A stretch of 64,000 bases of DNA, taken from Crataegus laevigata (lineage: Eukaryota > Streptophyta > Magnoliopsida > Rosales > Rosaceae). Shown one piece after another: positions 38,581 to 49,694 of the stretch. The notes under the pieces are model-generated. The model was not told the DNA's origin and did no database searches. It worked only from the letters and a program-made list of their open reading frames with translations. How positions within the stretch are numbered: position 1 is the first letter of the stretch; each line of letters opens with the position of its first letter. Location: assembly GCA_963580275.1 (NCBI GenBank), contig OY756951.1:11647501-11711500 (forward strand), in the 5' to 3' direction. The position numbers were made by a program, and so were the translations under genes.

Positions 38581-39047
38581 GCCCTTCTCTCTCACTCTCT
38601 CTCTAAAAATCCGAAAGCAGAGAGAGAGCAAAGGAATCAAGAGTGGGAGAGCACGGAGGAAGCGTGAGGGTCCGGTCAAAGAAGAAGAAGAAGAGAGATA
38701 GAGAGCAGAATAGGCGTAGATAGACCGTGGGAATCTCAGAAAAGAAGAAAAAAAATCCCCACAAAAAAAAGGAAGAAAAGTTATGGTCTTTAATTAGGGT
38801 TTCTTCATAAAAGACCGCCATTGTTTCTTCAATCGTTCATTCATTCTGCGTATCCGAACGGTCTATCCACTCCTCTCTTACTCTCTCCCTCTAACAATCT
38901 TCGCCTTTCGATTTCGATTTAATTGTTGTTGTTGTCGTTTGATTGGATTCAACTGAAATTTGATTTTTATACAATATTTTAGTTATCTAGGTTGTTATAC
39001 ATATTATTTATATAGACATAGTCTGAAATATATACTGGGGTTTAGCA
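38581..39047 (+). promoter_or_regulatory. DCL1: Probable DCL1 5' leader region
   Basis: A CT-rich start (38581-38605), AG-rich stretches and CT-rich sequence at 38870-38893 precede the ATG. No TATA box can be placed with confidence. The leader may contain an intron, but none is evident. Confidence 0.4.
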
Positions 39048-42000
39048 ATGGAGGAGGCTAGGGTTTCTGGGGACACTGGGAATGGTGCTCCCAGTGAGGA
39101 GGTGGTTCGGCCTTCCTACTGGCTGGATGCTTGTGAGGACATACCGTGTGATGTGATTGGTGATTTCGTGGAGTTCTGTGAACCTCCAGTTTGTGGTCCT
39201 CCTCTGGTGGCGGCGGTGGCCAATGGCAATGGCTGCAACCAGGAGGAGGATGGGTTGGTGGGCGATTTTTTTGGGGGGATTGATCACATTCTTGACAGTA
39301 TCAAGAGCGGTGCTGGCCTCCCTGGTGCCACTGGTTCGAATTCAGATGTGAATGCCAATGGTGGTACTGGCATTGCTGTTGTTGAGGGTTGCGATAAGAT
39401 TGAGCCGCCGGTGGTTGTGAATAGGGAGAATGCTGATGACTCGGTTGGACACAGTGTTCGGGGTGGAGGGAGGAGTTTGGAGGCTGATAATGGAGACAGT
39501 AAGGGTGATCGGAATGGTTATCAAAGGTTTGAAAAGAGGAGGGGTAATGGGGTTGTGAGGGAGAGAGATATGGATGGTGAAGAGAGGTTCTCCAAGAGGG
39601 TTGCTTTGGATAACGGAAGGAATGCGAGGTATGGTTCAGGCAGAGGGCAATATAACACGAGGGACAAGAGTTTTGGTAGGAAGAGGCCTCGTGATTCTGA
39701 GGATATTGATCGGACAGATAGAGATAGAGATCGGATTAGGAGAAGAGAGAATTATGGTACTTACAATAGGAGGGAGGGTGGTAGAGATAGGGAGGCAAAG
39801 GGTTATTGGGAGAGGGATAAGTTGGGAACGAATGAGCTTGTTTTTCGATTAGGGACTTACGAACCTGATCATAACAAAGAGGGTAGGATAGCTGATATGA
39901 AAAACCAGCAGTTCAATGGGAAGGCTGAGAAGAAACCAGAGGAGGTTAAAGAAAAAATTCCTGAGGAACAAGCTAGGAAGTATCAATTGGATGTGCTCGA
40001 ACAAGCAAAGAAGAGAAATACTATAGCTTTTCTTGAAACAGGTGCCGGAAAGACACTCATTGCCGTGCTTCTCATGCAAAGTGTTTGCAGTGATATGCAG
40101 CAAAAGCAGAACAAAAAGATGCTCGCTGTATTTCTCGTTCCTAAAGTTCCCCTTGTTTATCAGGTAATGCGTGTGTAAGTTGAAGTGCTCGTTTTCTGCT
40201 TAGAAGTACTTTATGCGGTGTCCATCCGTTGCAATTTGCTCTTTTTGAGTTTATGATATGTTTTTGTCTTGTTCATATTCAGCAAGCTGAAGTTATTCGT
40301 GAGCGAACTGGTTTCCAAGTGGGCCATTATTGTGGTGAGATGGGCCAAGATTTCTGGGACACCCGAAGATGGCAGCATGAATTCGACACGAAACAGGTAG
40401 GTCTTACCGTTTTAGTTGTTAGAACATATCCTGTATATTTTGTTACTCGTCTTATGTTCTAAACGCTGTTACTTTCTAATGATATATTTTGGTAAAACTT
40501 TGGGTATCATTTCACTTGCTATTACTTGTTCTACTTCTCTTATGCGTTTATAATGTATATTTGTTTGTTGTGACCTGTACTTGGTGTTGGCGTGCGTCAT
40601 CTAATTTCCGTCCGCATAGTTGTCCCTCTAATGTTTTCTAGTGCACATTAGCATTTGAGTGATAGTATTGGAGGGGAAAAGTGAGAGAGTCCAAAAAGTA
40701 CACTGGCAGTGTACAATAACAAACTTAAGTTTGAAAATACAAGGAAATGAAATCGAGAAAGGAGAAGAGCAAGCAATCTAAAACGAAAAAGGAGAAGAGC
40801 AAGAATTTGTCCGGAAGAATAACAAACCCTAAAGTGTAGAATTAATTTCTAAAACTGAATGCTCCGCTCCCTTGAAAAATCCTATGGGTGTTTAAGCTGA
40901 AAGGTTTTGCTTCCGATAGCAATACATCACTGTATCAAGAATCGAAGGTTGATAGGTTACTCCACTCCCGTCAATCCTGTAGCTTAGGATGGTTCCTGCT
41001 GGTTCCTGCTCGGTCCTCGGTTCCTTGATTACAATTTGACATTTTCCCCTGCAGGTTCTGGTAATGACAGCTCAAATTCTGTTGAACATTCTGAGGCACA
41101 GCATTATAAAAATGGAAGCAATCAATCTCTTGATTCTGGATGAGTGTCATCACGCTGTGAAGAAACATCCATATTCTTTAGTGATGTCTGAGTTCTATCA
41201 TACAACCCCAAAGGAGAAGAGACCGTCTGTATTTGGGATGACCGCTTCTCCTGTTAATTTAAAAGGTATTTTCTTTTGTCGAGTTATGAAATTACTCAAG
41301 ATCGTGCGTCTTAAATTCAACTCTTATATTTTCAAGGTGACGTTTTAAATCAAAACATATTGATGATTCTTATGGTTATGTTTCATTCAGGTGTTTCCAG
41401 CCAAATAGATTGTGCAATAAAGATTCGTAATCTTGAAAGTAAACTAGATTCCATTGTTTGTACCATAAAGGACCGTAAGGAGCTTGAAAAGCATGTTCCA
41501 ATGCCTTCCGAAACAGTGGTGCAGTATGATAAAGGAGCTAGCTTATGGTCCCTTCATGAGCAGCTAAAAAAGATGGAAACGGAAGTTGAAGAAGCAGCAA
41601 AGTTCAGCTCTAGAAAAAGTAAATGGCAGTTTATGGGAGCCAGAGATGCTGGGGCAAAGGAAGAGCTGCGCCAAGTGTATGGTGTTTCCGAAAGAACAGA
41701 AAGTGATGGGGCTGTTAACCTAATTCAAAAGTTGAGGGCTATTAATTATGCGCTCGGTGAACTGGGTCAGTGGTGTGCTTACAAGGTACCATTTAATAAT
41801 ATTTCTGCCTAAGTTAGTTATATAATCATTTATGAAACTATTGCTCACGTGGTTTCTTTCCCAGGTTGCACAATCTTTCTTGACAGCTTTACAAAATGAC
41901 GAGAGGGCAAACTACCAGCTTGATGTCAAGTTTCAGGAATCCTACCTGAGCAAAGTTGTAAATCTCTTACAATGTCAGCTATCAGAGGGAGCTGTTTCGG

Positions 42001-45000
42001 ACAAGGAAACAAAAGTAGCAGATTCAGAAAATGGTGTTTCTTGTGATGGAAATGACCCTGATGAGATGGAAGAAGGAGAGCTACCTGATAGTCATGGTTA
42101 GTTGGGTTGTTTACTTTTTCGAGCATGCTCTTCATCATTCATTCCCCGAGTTAATGAGTTCATTTGATCAACATTTCATCTAAAGTTATCTCTCTGTGCT
42201 GTGTAGTTGTCTCTGGCGGGGAGCATGTAGATGTGATAATGGGAGCTGCTGTAGCTGATGGGAAGGTGACTCCAAAAGTGCAGTCACTGGTGAAAGTACT
42301 TCTCAAGTATCAGCATACAGAAGATTTTCGCGCAATCATCTTTGTGGAGCGAGTTGTGTCTGCTTTAGTTCTTCCCAAGGTAGTATTTGTTATTAGATAT
42401 TGTTCTTTTCGAATTAAAGAATGCGTAGATATTATTTATCTTTTTTGATTATTTCTTGTTTCAATTTCTTCACCCAATAGTGTTCTTCCAAACATGCAGG
42501 TCTTTGCAGAACTTCCTTCTTTAGGTTTTATAGAGTGTGCTAGCCTTATCGGCCACAACAATAGTCAGGAAATGAGAAGTTGCCAAATGCAGGACACTAT
42601 TGCCAAATTCAAGGATGGCCGTGTATGTATAAACTCCATGTTTTTGTACTAAATTGAATGGAAGGCGGTCTTCATGATTCAATCTTCTCTAATCTAAAAC
42701 TTTCTTTTACTTCTTTGCAGGTGACACTGTTAGTTGCGACTAGTGTTGCCGAGGAAGGACTTGATATCCGGCAGTGCAATGTCGTTATTCGGTTTGACCT
42801 TGCAAAAACTGTTTTGGCTTACATTCAGTCCAGGGGTCGTGCTAGAAAACCCGGGTCTGATTACATCTTAATGGTGGAGAGGTACTTAGTTGCTTGGGCT
42901 CCATATTACCATTAATATCAGTAATGGTCACCACTTATTTTTCATATAACAATGGCTAATATTACTTAAACTCATGTGTTTCTTTGTGTGAAAAATTTGT
43001 CCCATTGTACTTTGATCAGTTCATTATCTTTCGTAGGATAACTGACATCAAACCTTCTCTTCTTCTTTTGGGTGCCCTGTAGAGGAAATCTGGCGCATGA
43101 AGCATTCTTAAGGAATGCCAGGAATAGCGAGGAGACTTTACGGAAGGAAGCAATAGAGAGAACTGACCTGAGTCATCTGAAGGATAGTGATAGGTTAATT
43201 TCAGTGGATACAACGCCAGGGACAGTGTACCAGGTGGAGTCAACTGGTGCTGTTGTGAGCTTAAACTCTGCTGTTGGACTCATCCATTTCTACTGCTCTC
43301 AGCTTCCCAGCGACAGGTTCTTCTTTTGTCAGAGTAATGTTTTTGCCACGACATCTATAATTGTAGGTCCATGTTACTGATTTTGCTTTAAATTTGTTGT
43401 TCAGGTACTCAATTCTTCGTCCTGAGTTTGTTATGGTGAGGCATGAGAAGCAAGGAGGTCACACTGAATATTCATGCAAACTTCAACTCCCTTGTAACGC
43501 ACAATTTGAGACACTTGAGGGTCCCGTGTCCAGTTCTATGCACCTTGCACAGCAGGCATGCTTTTGTTTTTTACGATCATGATACCTTTGCTTCACATCA
43601 TCCAAGGATTTGGGCTCATCTTTTCCTTATTGTGCAGGCTGTTTGCTTGGCTGCTTGCAAGAAACTCCATGAGTTGGGAGCATTTACAGACATGCTCTTG
43701 CCAGACAAGGGAAGCGGGGAAGAAAAAGAACAGGTTGACCAGAATGATGATGGAGATCCACTTCCTGGAACTGCTAGGCACAGAGAGTTCTATCCCGAAG
43801 GTGTAGCTAATATTCTCAAGGTAAGTTCATCCTGCATGTCATATGCTTTAGCTTATCTCTGCTGATCTTTGGTTGAAGGTTCCTGCTTTTTACGTATGTG
43901 TTACAGTACTCATTGTTTACTCTCTGGCATTCAGGGAGAATGGATCTTATCCGGAAGAGATTTGGGCCGTGATTCTGAATTGATTCATGTTTACATGTAT
44001 GGTGTGAAATGTGTAAACTCTGGCTCTTCAAAAGATCCTTTCTTGAATCAAGTTTCAGATTTCGCAGTTCTAGTAGGAAATGAACTGGATGCAGAGGTAC
44101 CTTATTTCCAGTTTCGGCGTGATGACATCTATTTTTCATTCCTTGTTCTTTGCTAACTGGTTTTCTGTTAATAGGTGTTATCGATGTCGATGGATCTATT
44201 TATCGCTCGAACCATGACTACAAAGGCATCCCTTGTCTTCAGGGGTTCAATATATATTACTGAAAGTCAGGTTGATAGTCTCTTACCCGACTCAAATATG
44301 ATAAATTTGAAAACGGTTTTACTGTTTAGAGTTTCAGCTACAGATTTTAAAACAAATTTTCAATTTCTCGTGTACAGTTGGCGTCCCTTAAAAGTTTTCA
44401 TGTAAGATTGATGAGTATTGTACTGGACGTGGATGTCAAACCTTCCACCACTCCTTGGGATCCTGCAAAGGCTTATTTATTTGTCCCTGTGGTTAGCGAT
44501 AAGTGTGTGGATCCTATGAAAGAAATAGATTGGGATCTGGTTGAAAATATAAATGGTGCAGAGGCTTGGAATAATCCCCTTCAAAGAGCTCGACCTGATG
44601 TTTCCCTTGGCACAAGTGAGCGTACGCTAGGTGGAGACAGAAGGGAGTATGGTTTTGCGAAATTGCGTCATGGCATGGCTTTTGGACAAAAATCCCATCC
44701 AACCTATGGTATCAGAGGAGCTGTGGCACAGTTTGATGTAGTTAAAGCTTCCGGATTGATGCCTGATCGGGATGCCCTAGCGATTAGAAAGCCGGTAGAT
44801 TTGCCCAAAGACAAGTTATTTATGGCTGATCCTACATGTGTCAGTGTTGAAGGCTTGGTTGGGAGGATTGTGACAGCTGCTCACTCAGGGAAGAGGTTTT
44901 ATGTGGATTCAATATGCTATGATATGACGGCAGAAAACTCTTTCCCCCGAAAAGAAGGCTACCTTGGCCCTGTGGAGTACAGCTCATATGCTGATTATTA

Positions 45001-48000
45001 CAAGCAAAAGTATGATACACTTTTCCTTTTTAGATTCTGATGTTTTTTTAGTTATTCTATTATGCCTTTCTAGATTTATTCTTCTAAACCTAGAAACTAG
45101 TCGATTCTTAATGGACGGCTACAATGCACCCGAGATTATGTGCTTGAAGAAGAGGAAAGCTAAGGTGGTGCTTGGTTCCCGAGTAGCATTTTGTTTCTAG
45201 AAATGTTAGAAAGTGAATGAAAACATTTTCATTTGCACTTGTCGGGGTAATGAAAATTTTATTCATGTCACGGACCAAACACCACCTAGTTTTGATCTGG
45301 AAGGAAGTAGTTAACTATTGTCGGGTGGAAAATTTTGATTCATCATCAATGACATGTTCCAATAAATTTTCCAGTGCCAATAGTTGCGAACCCTTACAGA
45401 TTGGAGAAGCTTTCTTCTTTCTTCTTGCACAGTGAAGGGTGCATTTGGCTATTTGATCTTCTTTATATAGGTATGGAGTTGAGTTGGTCTATAAGCAACA
45501 ACCTTTAATAAGAGGGCGCGGTGTCTCATATTGCAAGAATCTCCTGTCTCCACGATTTGAACACACGGAAGGTATGCTCTATTCTTTACCCTTAAATTAA
45601 TTTACATTTCACCTTTTTTTTTGTTGAGCTAATGGAGCTTTTATGCAGAACAAGATGGTGAATCTGAAGAAACGCTTGACAAAACGTACTATGTTTTCCT
45701 CCCTCCCGAGCTTTGTTTAGTACACCCATTGCCCGGATCACTTGTCCGTGGTGCCCAGAGACTACCCTCAATAATGAGAAGGGTTGAAAGCATGCTGCTT
45801 GCAGTCGAACTTAAAGATATGATAAACTATTCTGTCCCTGCTTCAAAGGTATTTAATAATCTCAAGTGCTTATTCTAAGTGGCTATTAACTACTTGATTA
45901 ATGTGTGTTGCCTGCTATCTACAGATCCTGGAAGCCCTGACAGCCGCTTCATGCCAGGAGACATTTTGCTACGAAAGAGCAGAGCTTCTGGGTGATGCTT
46001 ACCTGAAATGGGTTGTTAGTCGATATCTCTTTCTTAAATACCCTCAGAAACACGAGGGTCAGCTTACTAGGATGAGGCAACAAATGGTTAGCAACATGGT
46101 TTTATACCAGTATGCATTGAAAAATGGACTTCAGTCATATATCCAATCAGATCGCTTTTCTCCATCTCGGTGGGCTGCTCCTGGGGTGTTACCCGTCTTT
46201 GATGAGTATACGAATGATGGAGAATCATCCTTGTTTGACGAGGAGGAAAACCCTGTAGGGCAAATGGATCACCCTGGTGATATATATGAGGATGATGAGC
46301 TGGAGGATGGGGAGCTTGAAGGTGACTCGAGTTCTTATAGAGTCCTTTCTAGCAAGACACTTGCAGATGTTGTCGAAGCACTTATCGGAGTTTATTATGT
46401 TGAAGGTGGGAAAAATGCTGCTAACCATCTCATGAAGTGGATTGGAATTGAGATAGAGCTTGACCCTGATGGGCTAGAGTGCATACCGAAGCCATCTAGC
46501 GTTCCAGAGAGTGTACTTAGGAGTGTCAACTTTGATGCCTTAGAAGGTGCTCTGAATTTTAAATTTAGTGATAGGGGCTTTTTGGTAGAAGCCATTAGTC
46601 ATGCTTCTCGACCATCTGCTGGAGTATCCTGCTATCAGCGGCTGGAGTTTGTTGGTGATGCCATCTTAGATCATCTCATTACCAGGCACTTGTTTTTCAC
46701 GTACACAAATCTACCTCCAGGCAGGTTGACTGATCTACGAGCTGCTGCTGTTAACAATGAAAACTTTGCACGTGTTGCTGTGAAACATAATCTCCATGTG
46801 CACCTTCGGCATGGGTCGACTGCCCTTGAAAAACAGGTACTGAAGTCTCTTTCTTACACTTAAAACTTTGGATTGACATACTGGAATGGTGAGCTGATGG
46901 TCTGCCATAATTATCTTATTTTGTTTACAGATTAGGCAGGTTAGCTGCGAGCACAGAGCCTAGATCCTAATGTAGTGTTTTTGGATTCTGTTTACAGATT
47001 CATGACTTTGTGAAGGAAGTTGGAAATGAATTATCAAAGCCAGGGTTCAACTCCTTTGGTTTGGGAGATTGCAAAGCTCCAAAGGTTCTGGGTGACATTT
47101 TTGAATCTATTGCTGGTGCCGTTTTTCTTGACAGTGGACATGATACCGGAGCTGTTTGGAAGGTATATCTCTGTCAAGGCACATAGCTAATAGGCACATA
47201 GCTAATCTTCATTTTCACTTTTCGATGTTCCTTTGGTGATGAGTTTGGGAAACTAATCCATGAATTTCTGGTCTTTCCATCTCTCTGGTCATAGGTCTTT
47301 CAACCTCTGCTGCAACCAATGGTTACTCCAGAGACACTGCCAATGCATCCGGTGCGTGAGCTGCAAGAAAGATGCCAGCAACTGGCTGAAGGCTTGGAAT
47401 ACAAAGCCACTCGAAGTGGAAATGTGGCTACAGTCGAAGTCTTCATTGATGGCATCCAGATGGCAATTGCTCAGAATCCGCAAAAGAAGATGGCACAGAA
47501 ACTGGCTGCTAGGAATGCACTTGCTGTTTTGAAGGACAAGGAAACAGCTGAAGCAAAAGAGAAGGAGGAGAACGGGAAGAAGAAGAAGAATGGTAGCCAA
47601 ACATTTACTCGACAAACTTTGAATGATATATGCTTGCGGAAAAATTGGCCCATGCCGTTTTACCGGTAAGAAATTTTGAACACATCATTAACACTTACTG
47701 TCACTAGAGGGGAAGTAGGTGGAATTAAACATAAGTTTGGAAGTCATAGTTTTGTAGGGATTCGAGATAAAAATTTCTAGCTCGTACTACGTTTTAAATT
47801 TAGTTGGTTTTCGACTGTTTCAAAACGTTTGATACGTTTGCATGTTTAGGTGTGTGAATGAGGGTGGCCCTGCACATGCAAAGAAGTTCACATTTGCTGT
47901 ACGTGTGAATACCTCGGACAGGGGATGGACAGACGAATGTGTCGGGGAGCCTATGCCCAGTGTTAAGAAGGCCAAGGACTCGGCAGCAGTGCTTCTCTTG

Positions 48001-48027
48001 GAACTTTTAAATAAGTTATACTCGTGA
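39048..48027 (+). CDS. DCL1: DICER-LIKE 1, miRNA-processing ribonuclease III
   Basis: DCL1 cuts primary miRNAs in nuclear dicing bodies with HYL1 and SERRATE. Twenty coding exons join in frame to about 1969 residues: 39048-40163, 40283-40396, 41055-41265, 41391-41785, 41865-42096, 42207-42379, 42500-42622, 42721-42881, 43083-43316, 43405-43555, 43638-43820, 43935-44096, 44175-44270, 44378-45009, 45471-45571, 45649-45848, 45925-46836, 46998-47162, 47295-47665, 47850-48027. Domains: N-terminal PSYWLDACEDIPCD and an Arg/Asp-rich nuclear-type region; helicase with GAGKT (about 331-336), DECHH (about 438-442) and QSRGRARKPGS (about 825); dimerisation DUF283 (about 850-960); PAZ in exon 14; RNase IIIa with ELLGDAYLKW (about 1441) and TLADVVEALIG (about 1569); RNase IIIb with EFVGDAILDH (about 1666) and LGDIFESIAG (about 1763); two dsRNA-binding domains at the C-terminus. 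All catalytic acidic residues are present and no stop interrupts it. The length is slightly above Arabidopsis DCL1 (about 1909). Confidence 0.97.
43556..43637 (+). other. DCL1: GC-AG intron 10 of DCL1
   Basis: Exon 10 ends GCACAGCAG and the next bases are GCATGC; the intron ends TTGTGCAG before GCTGTTTGC. Only this GC donor joins LAQQ to AVCLAACKK, the reading conserved in the family. All other DCL1 introns here start with GT. Confidence 0.85.
44085..44184 (+). promoter_or_regulatory. DCL1: miR162 target site in DCL1 mRNA, split by intron 12
   Basis: Exon 12 ends CTGGATGCAGAG (44085-44096) and exon 13 begins GTGTTATCGA (44175-44184). Joined, they give the 22-base site complementary to miR162 with one bulged base, as known for Arabidopsis DCL1 at the same junction. 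Only spliced mRNA can be recognised, so miR162 can act in negative feedback on mature DCL1 transcripts. Confidence 0.88.
45160..45289. mobile_element. MITE inside the loop of the intron 14 hairpin
   Basis: The left end CTAAGGTGGTGCTTGGTTCC and the reverse complement of the right end, CTAGGTGGTGTTTGGTCCG, form inverted repeats around about 90 bp of non-coding sequence. The left end overlaps the final two bases of the miRNA-like 5' arm. Confidence 0.65.
45313..45385 (+). ncRNA. Second stem-loop in DCL1 intron 14
   Basis: AACTATTG and TGGAAAATTT on the 5' side (45313-45335) pair perfectly with the 3' side (45364-45385), leaving an internal loop of 5 and 4 bases and a 28-base terminal loop. It lies inside the larger miR838-type hairpin, between the MITE and the 3' arm. 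It could be part of the ancestral precursor or an unrelated foldback. Confidence 0.45.
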
Positions 48028-48898
48028 TGGCACGACGGATGCTGGTGTTCGCAACTCTATTTTTCTGGTTGTGAATGCCTCGGCGTTGCTATTTACCAAG
48101 AACAAGTTGTAACTTATACCTTAAGTGACTTTTAAGTGTTTAAAATGTACTGCTTTATCGAATTGAACACAAGTAGACAATGCAAGCAGGAAATTTGTTT
48201 TAACAATGTTTCGTTTTGCTGGTTACAACTTACAACTTGGGTCCAAAATATAATGTGGCTTTACCTATTCGAACTCACGAATGTATGCACATGATCATTT
48301 GGTTTACTAACACTCGAGTCTCTAATTTATCGGGATTAAGTCGCAAGTTCTAGTCTCATGAACGAATCGAGCTGCATTTTAAAAATTTAACTTCTCACAC
48401 AAGCAATAAGATGGAAGAGAGAAGTAAACAGCTTGCCATAATTTCAAATGTGGCGATAGCTTTTTTATGAGATGACTTGAAAACTTTGAGTTTTAACGAT
48501 AAAGACAAAATAAAAGGTAAGTGAATAGTATCATGATTACCATAGTAGAGAGATTTCTATGCATCTTGTAACCGGTGGCCTTTTAATTAGTAGCAGCATT
48601 TCCCTTTGTAATTATGCCCCTTTTACTTTCTCCCTTTCTCTTTCATATTCTCCATCAGTTCGTGATCCTTCACAGTTATTCTTGCAAAATATTTACCAAA
48701 TTGAAAAAACATTTAAACATTTGATCAATAATGTGATAATTCACCATTCAACCAAAACACTGGATGCGTCCATTCATACGGTAATATTTACAAGAATGAA
48801 GGTTTTCAATTTGATTTATATTTTGTAGATAGGATTTTTAAAGAGTGACCTAAAAACGAGCAGTTCCTTTCATCAAACCTAATTGTAGAATGGGAACA
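48028..48898. other. DCL1 3' region, no further gene
   Basis: AT-rich sequence that must include the DCL1 3' UTR; no AATAAA is placed with certainty. The 89-codon plus frame at 48559-48828 has no recognisable features. Confidence 0.5.
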
Positions 48899-49062
48899 AC
48901 CACTTAGCACTACGGTCTAGTGGTATACCTCTTCACTTGTAAGTAAAAGATCTTAGGTTCGATTCTCTTCCAAGGTGAATTTGAACCACATTATTGCAAG
49001 CCAATTGTGAGGCTAAGCCTACCCCTCTCCCTTAATGTAGATAATATCGTTTGTAAAAAAAA
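48899..49062 (+). mobile_element. tRNA-derived SINE with target-site duplication
   Basis: ACGGTCTAGTGGTATACC (A-box side) and GGTTCGATTCTC (B box) are followed by a body and an A-rich tail. Direct repeats ATTGTAGAATGGGAA flank it (48883-48897 and 49063-49077). Same family as 19577-19757. Confidence 0.85.
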
Positions 49063-49421
49063 ATTGTAGAATGGGAAAAAAAAATGAGAGAATGTCAAAG
49101 AGAAGGAAGGTAGCAAACATTCCTCTATCTAGAGAATCTGGACGAGGTGAACCCTGAACCACATATCATTTTAGCTTTATTAAGGTTTCACTGTCGATGA
49201 ATTGATGTTGTCAGACGAAGTGAATTTTCATGAAAGTTGTACTACGTCTCTCAATGTCCAAATTGAAAACAAATCATCATTTTAATCTAGGATTGGAACG
49301 CATCCTCCATCCCAGCTGGATAAAAATAAATAAGCAAAATTCGTCATAATTGTTTAGACAAATTCTAAATCGAAGAATATTTGAAGATGGTAATCTTTTC
49401 CGTTTTAAAGTCCAAGAACGC

Positions 49422-49492
49422 CGAGGGCCGGGCAAGAGTCGAAATCTTGTCATGAATGCAGGGGCGAGATGCTCTACCACCGAACCAGAAGA
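49422..49492 (-). other. tRNA-like sequence, probably a tRNA pseudogene or SINE head
   Basis: The minus strand reads GGTTCGGTGGTAGAGCATCT, CCCCTGCATTC and GATTTCGACTCTTGCC. The A box and B box are recognisable and about tRNA-spaced. The acceptor stem does not pair well and the T-loop Gs are degraded, so I do not call a functional tRNA. Confidence 0.4.
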
Positions 49493-49694
49493 TGATAACC
49501 GCTTTTAAAAGGTGAAAGCGCACGTATGGAAATGGAAACAACATTCTCTGGTGACTTCCTCTTAACGTTACTAATCAACGAAACAATCACCAATCGAATC
49601 CAGAACAGAAATAGTAAAACCGGGGAAGTTCTGCATGAAATCTTCCTTCTGCCATTGATGAAAATGACTTATTTGTAATTAGTGGTTTGTATGT

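Larger units (their letters stand above)
45139..45431 (+). ncRNA. MIR838-like: Candidate miR838-type hairpin in DCL1 intron 14
   Basis: The 5' arm at 45139-45161 (TGTGCTTGAAGAAGAGGAAA then GCT) pairs with the 3' arm at 45408-45431. I count 21 base pairs (one of them G-U), two adjacent U-U mismatches and one bulge. The 21 bases at 45411-45431 end CTTCTTGCACA and resemble Arabidopsis miR838, which comes from the same intron 14 of its DCL1. The loop is about 246 nt because a MITE lies in it, so it may no longer be processed efficiently. Expression is unknown. Confidence 0.6.

Noticed and set aside
49422..49492. Functional tRNA gene
   Set aside because: A and B boxes are visible but the acceptor stem does not pair and the T loop is degraded.
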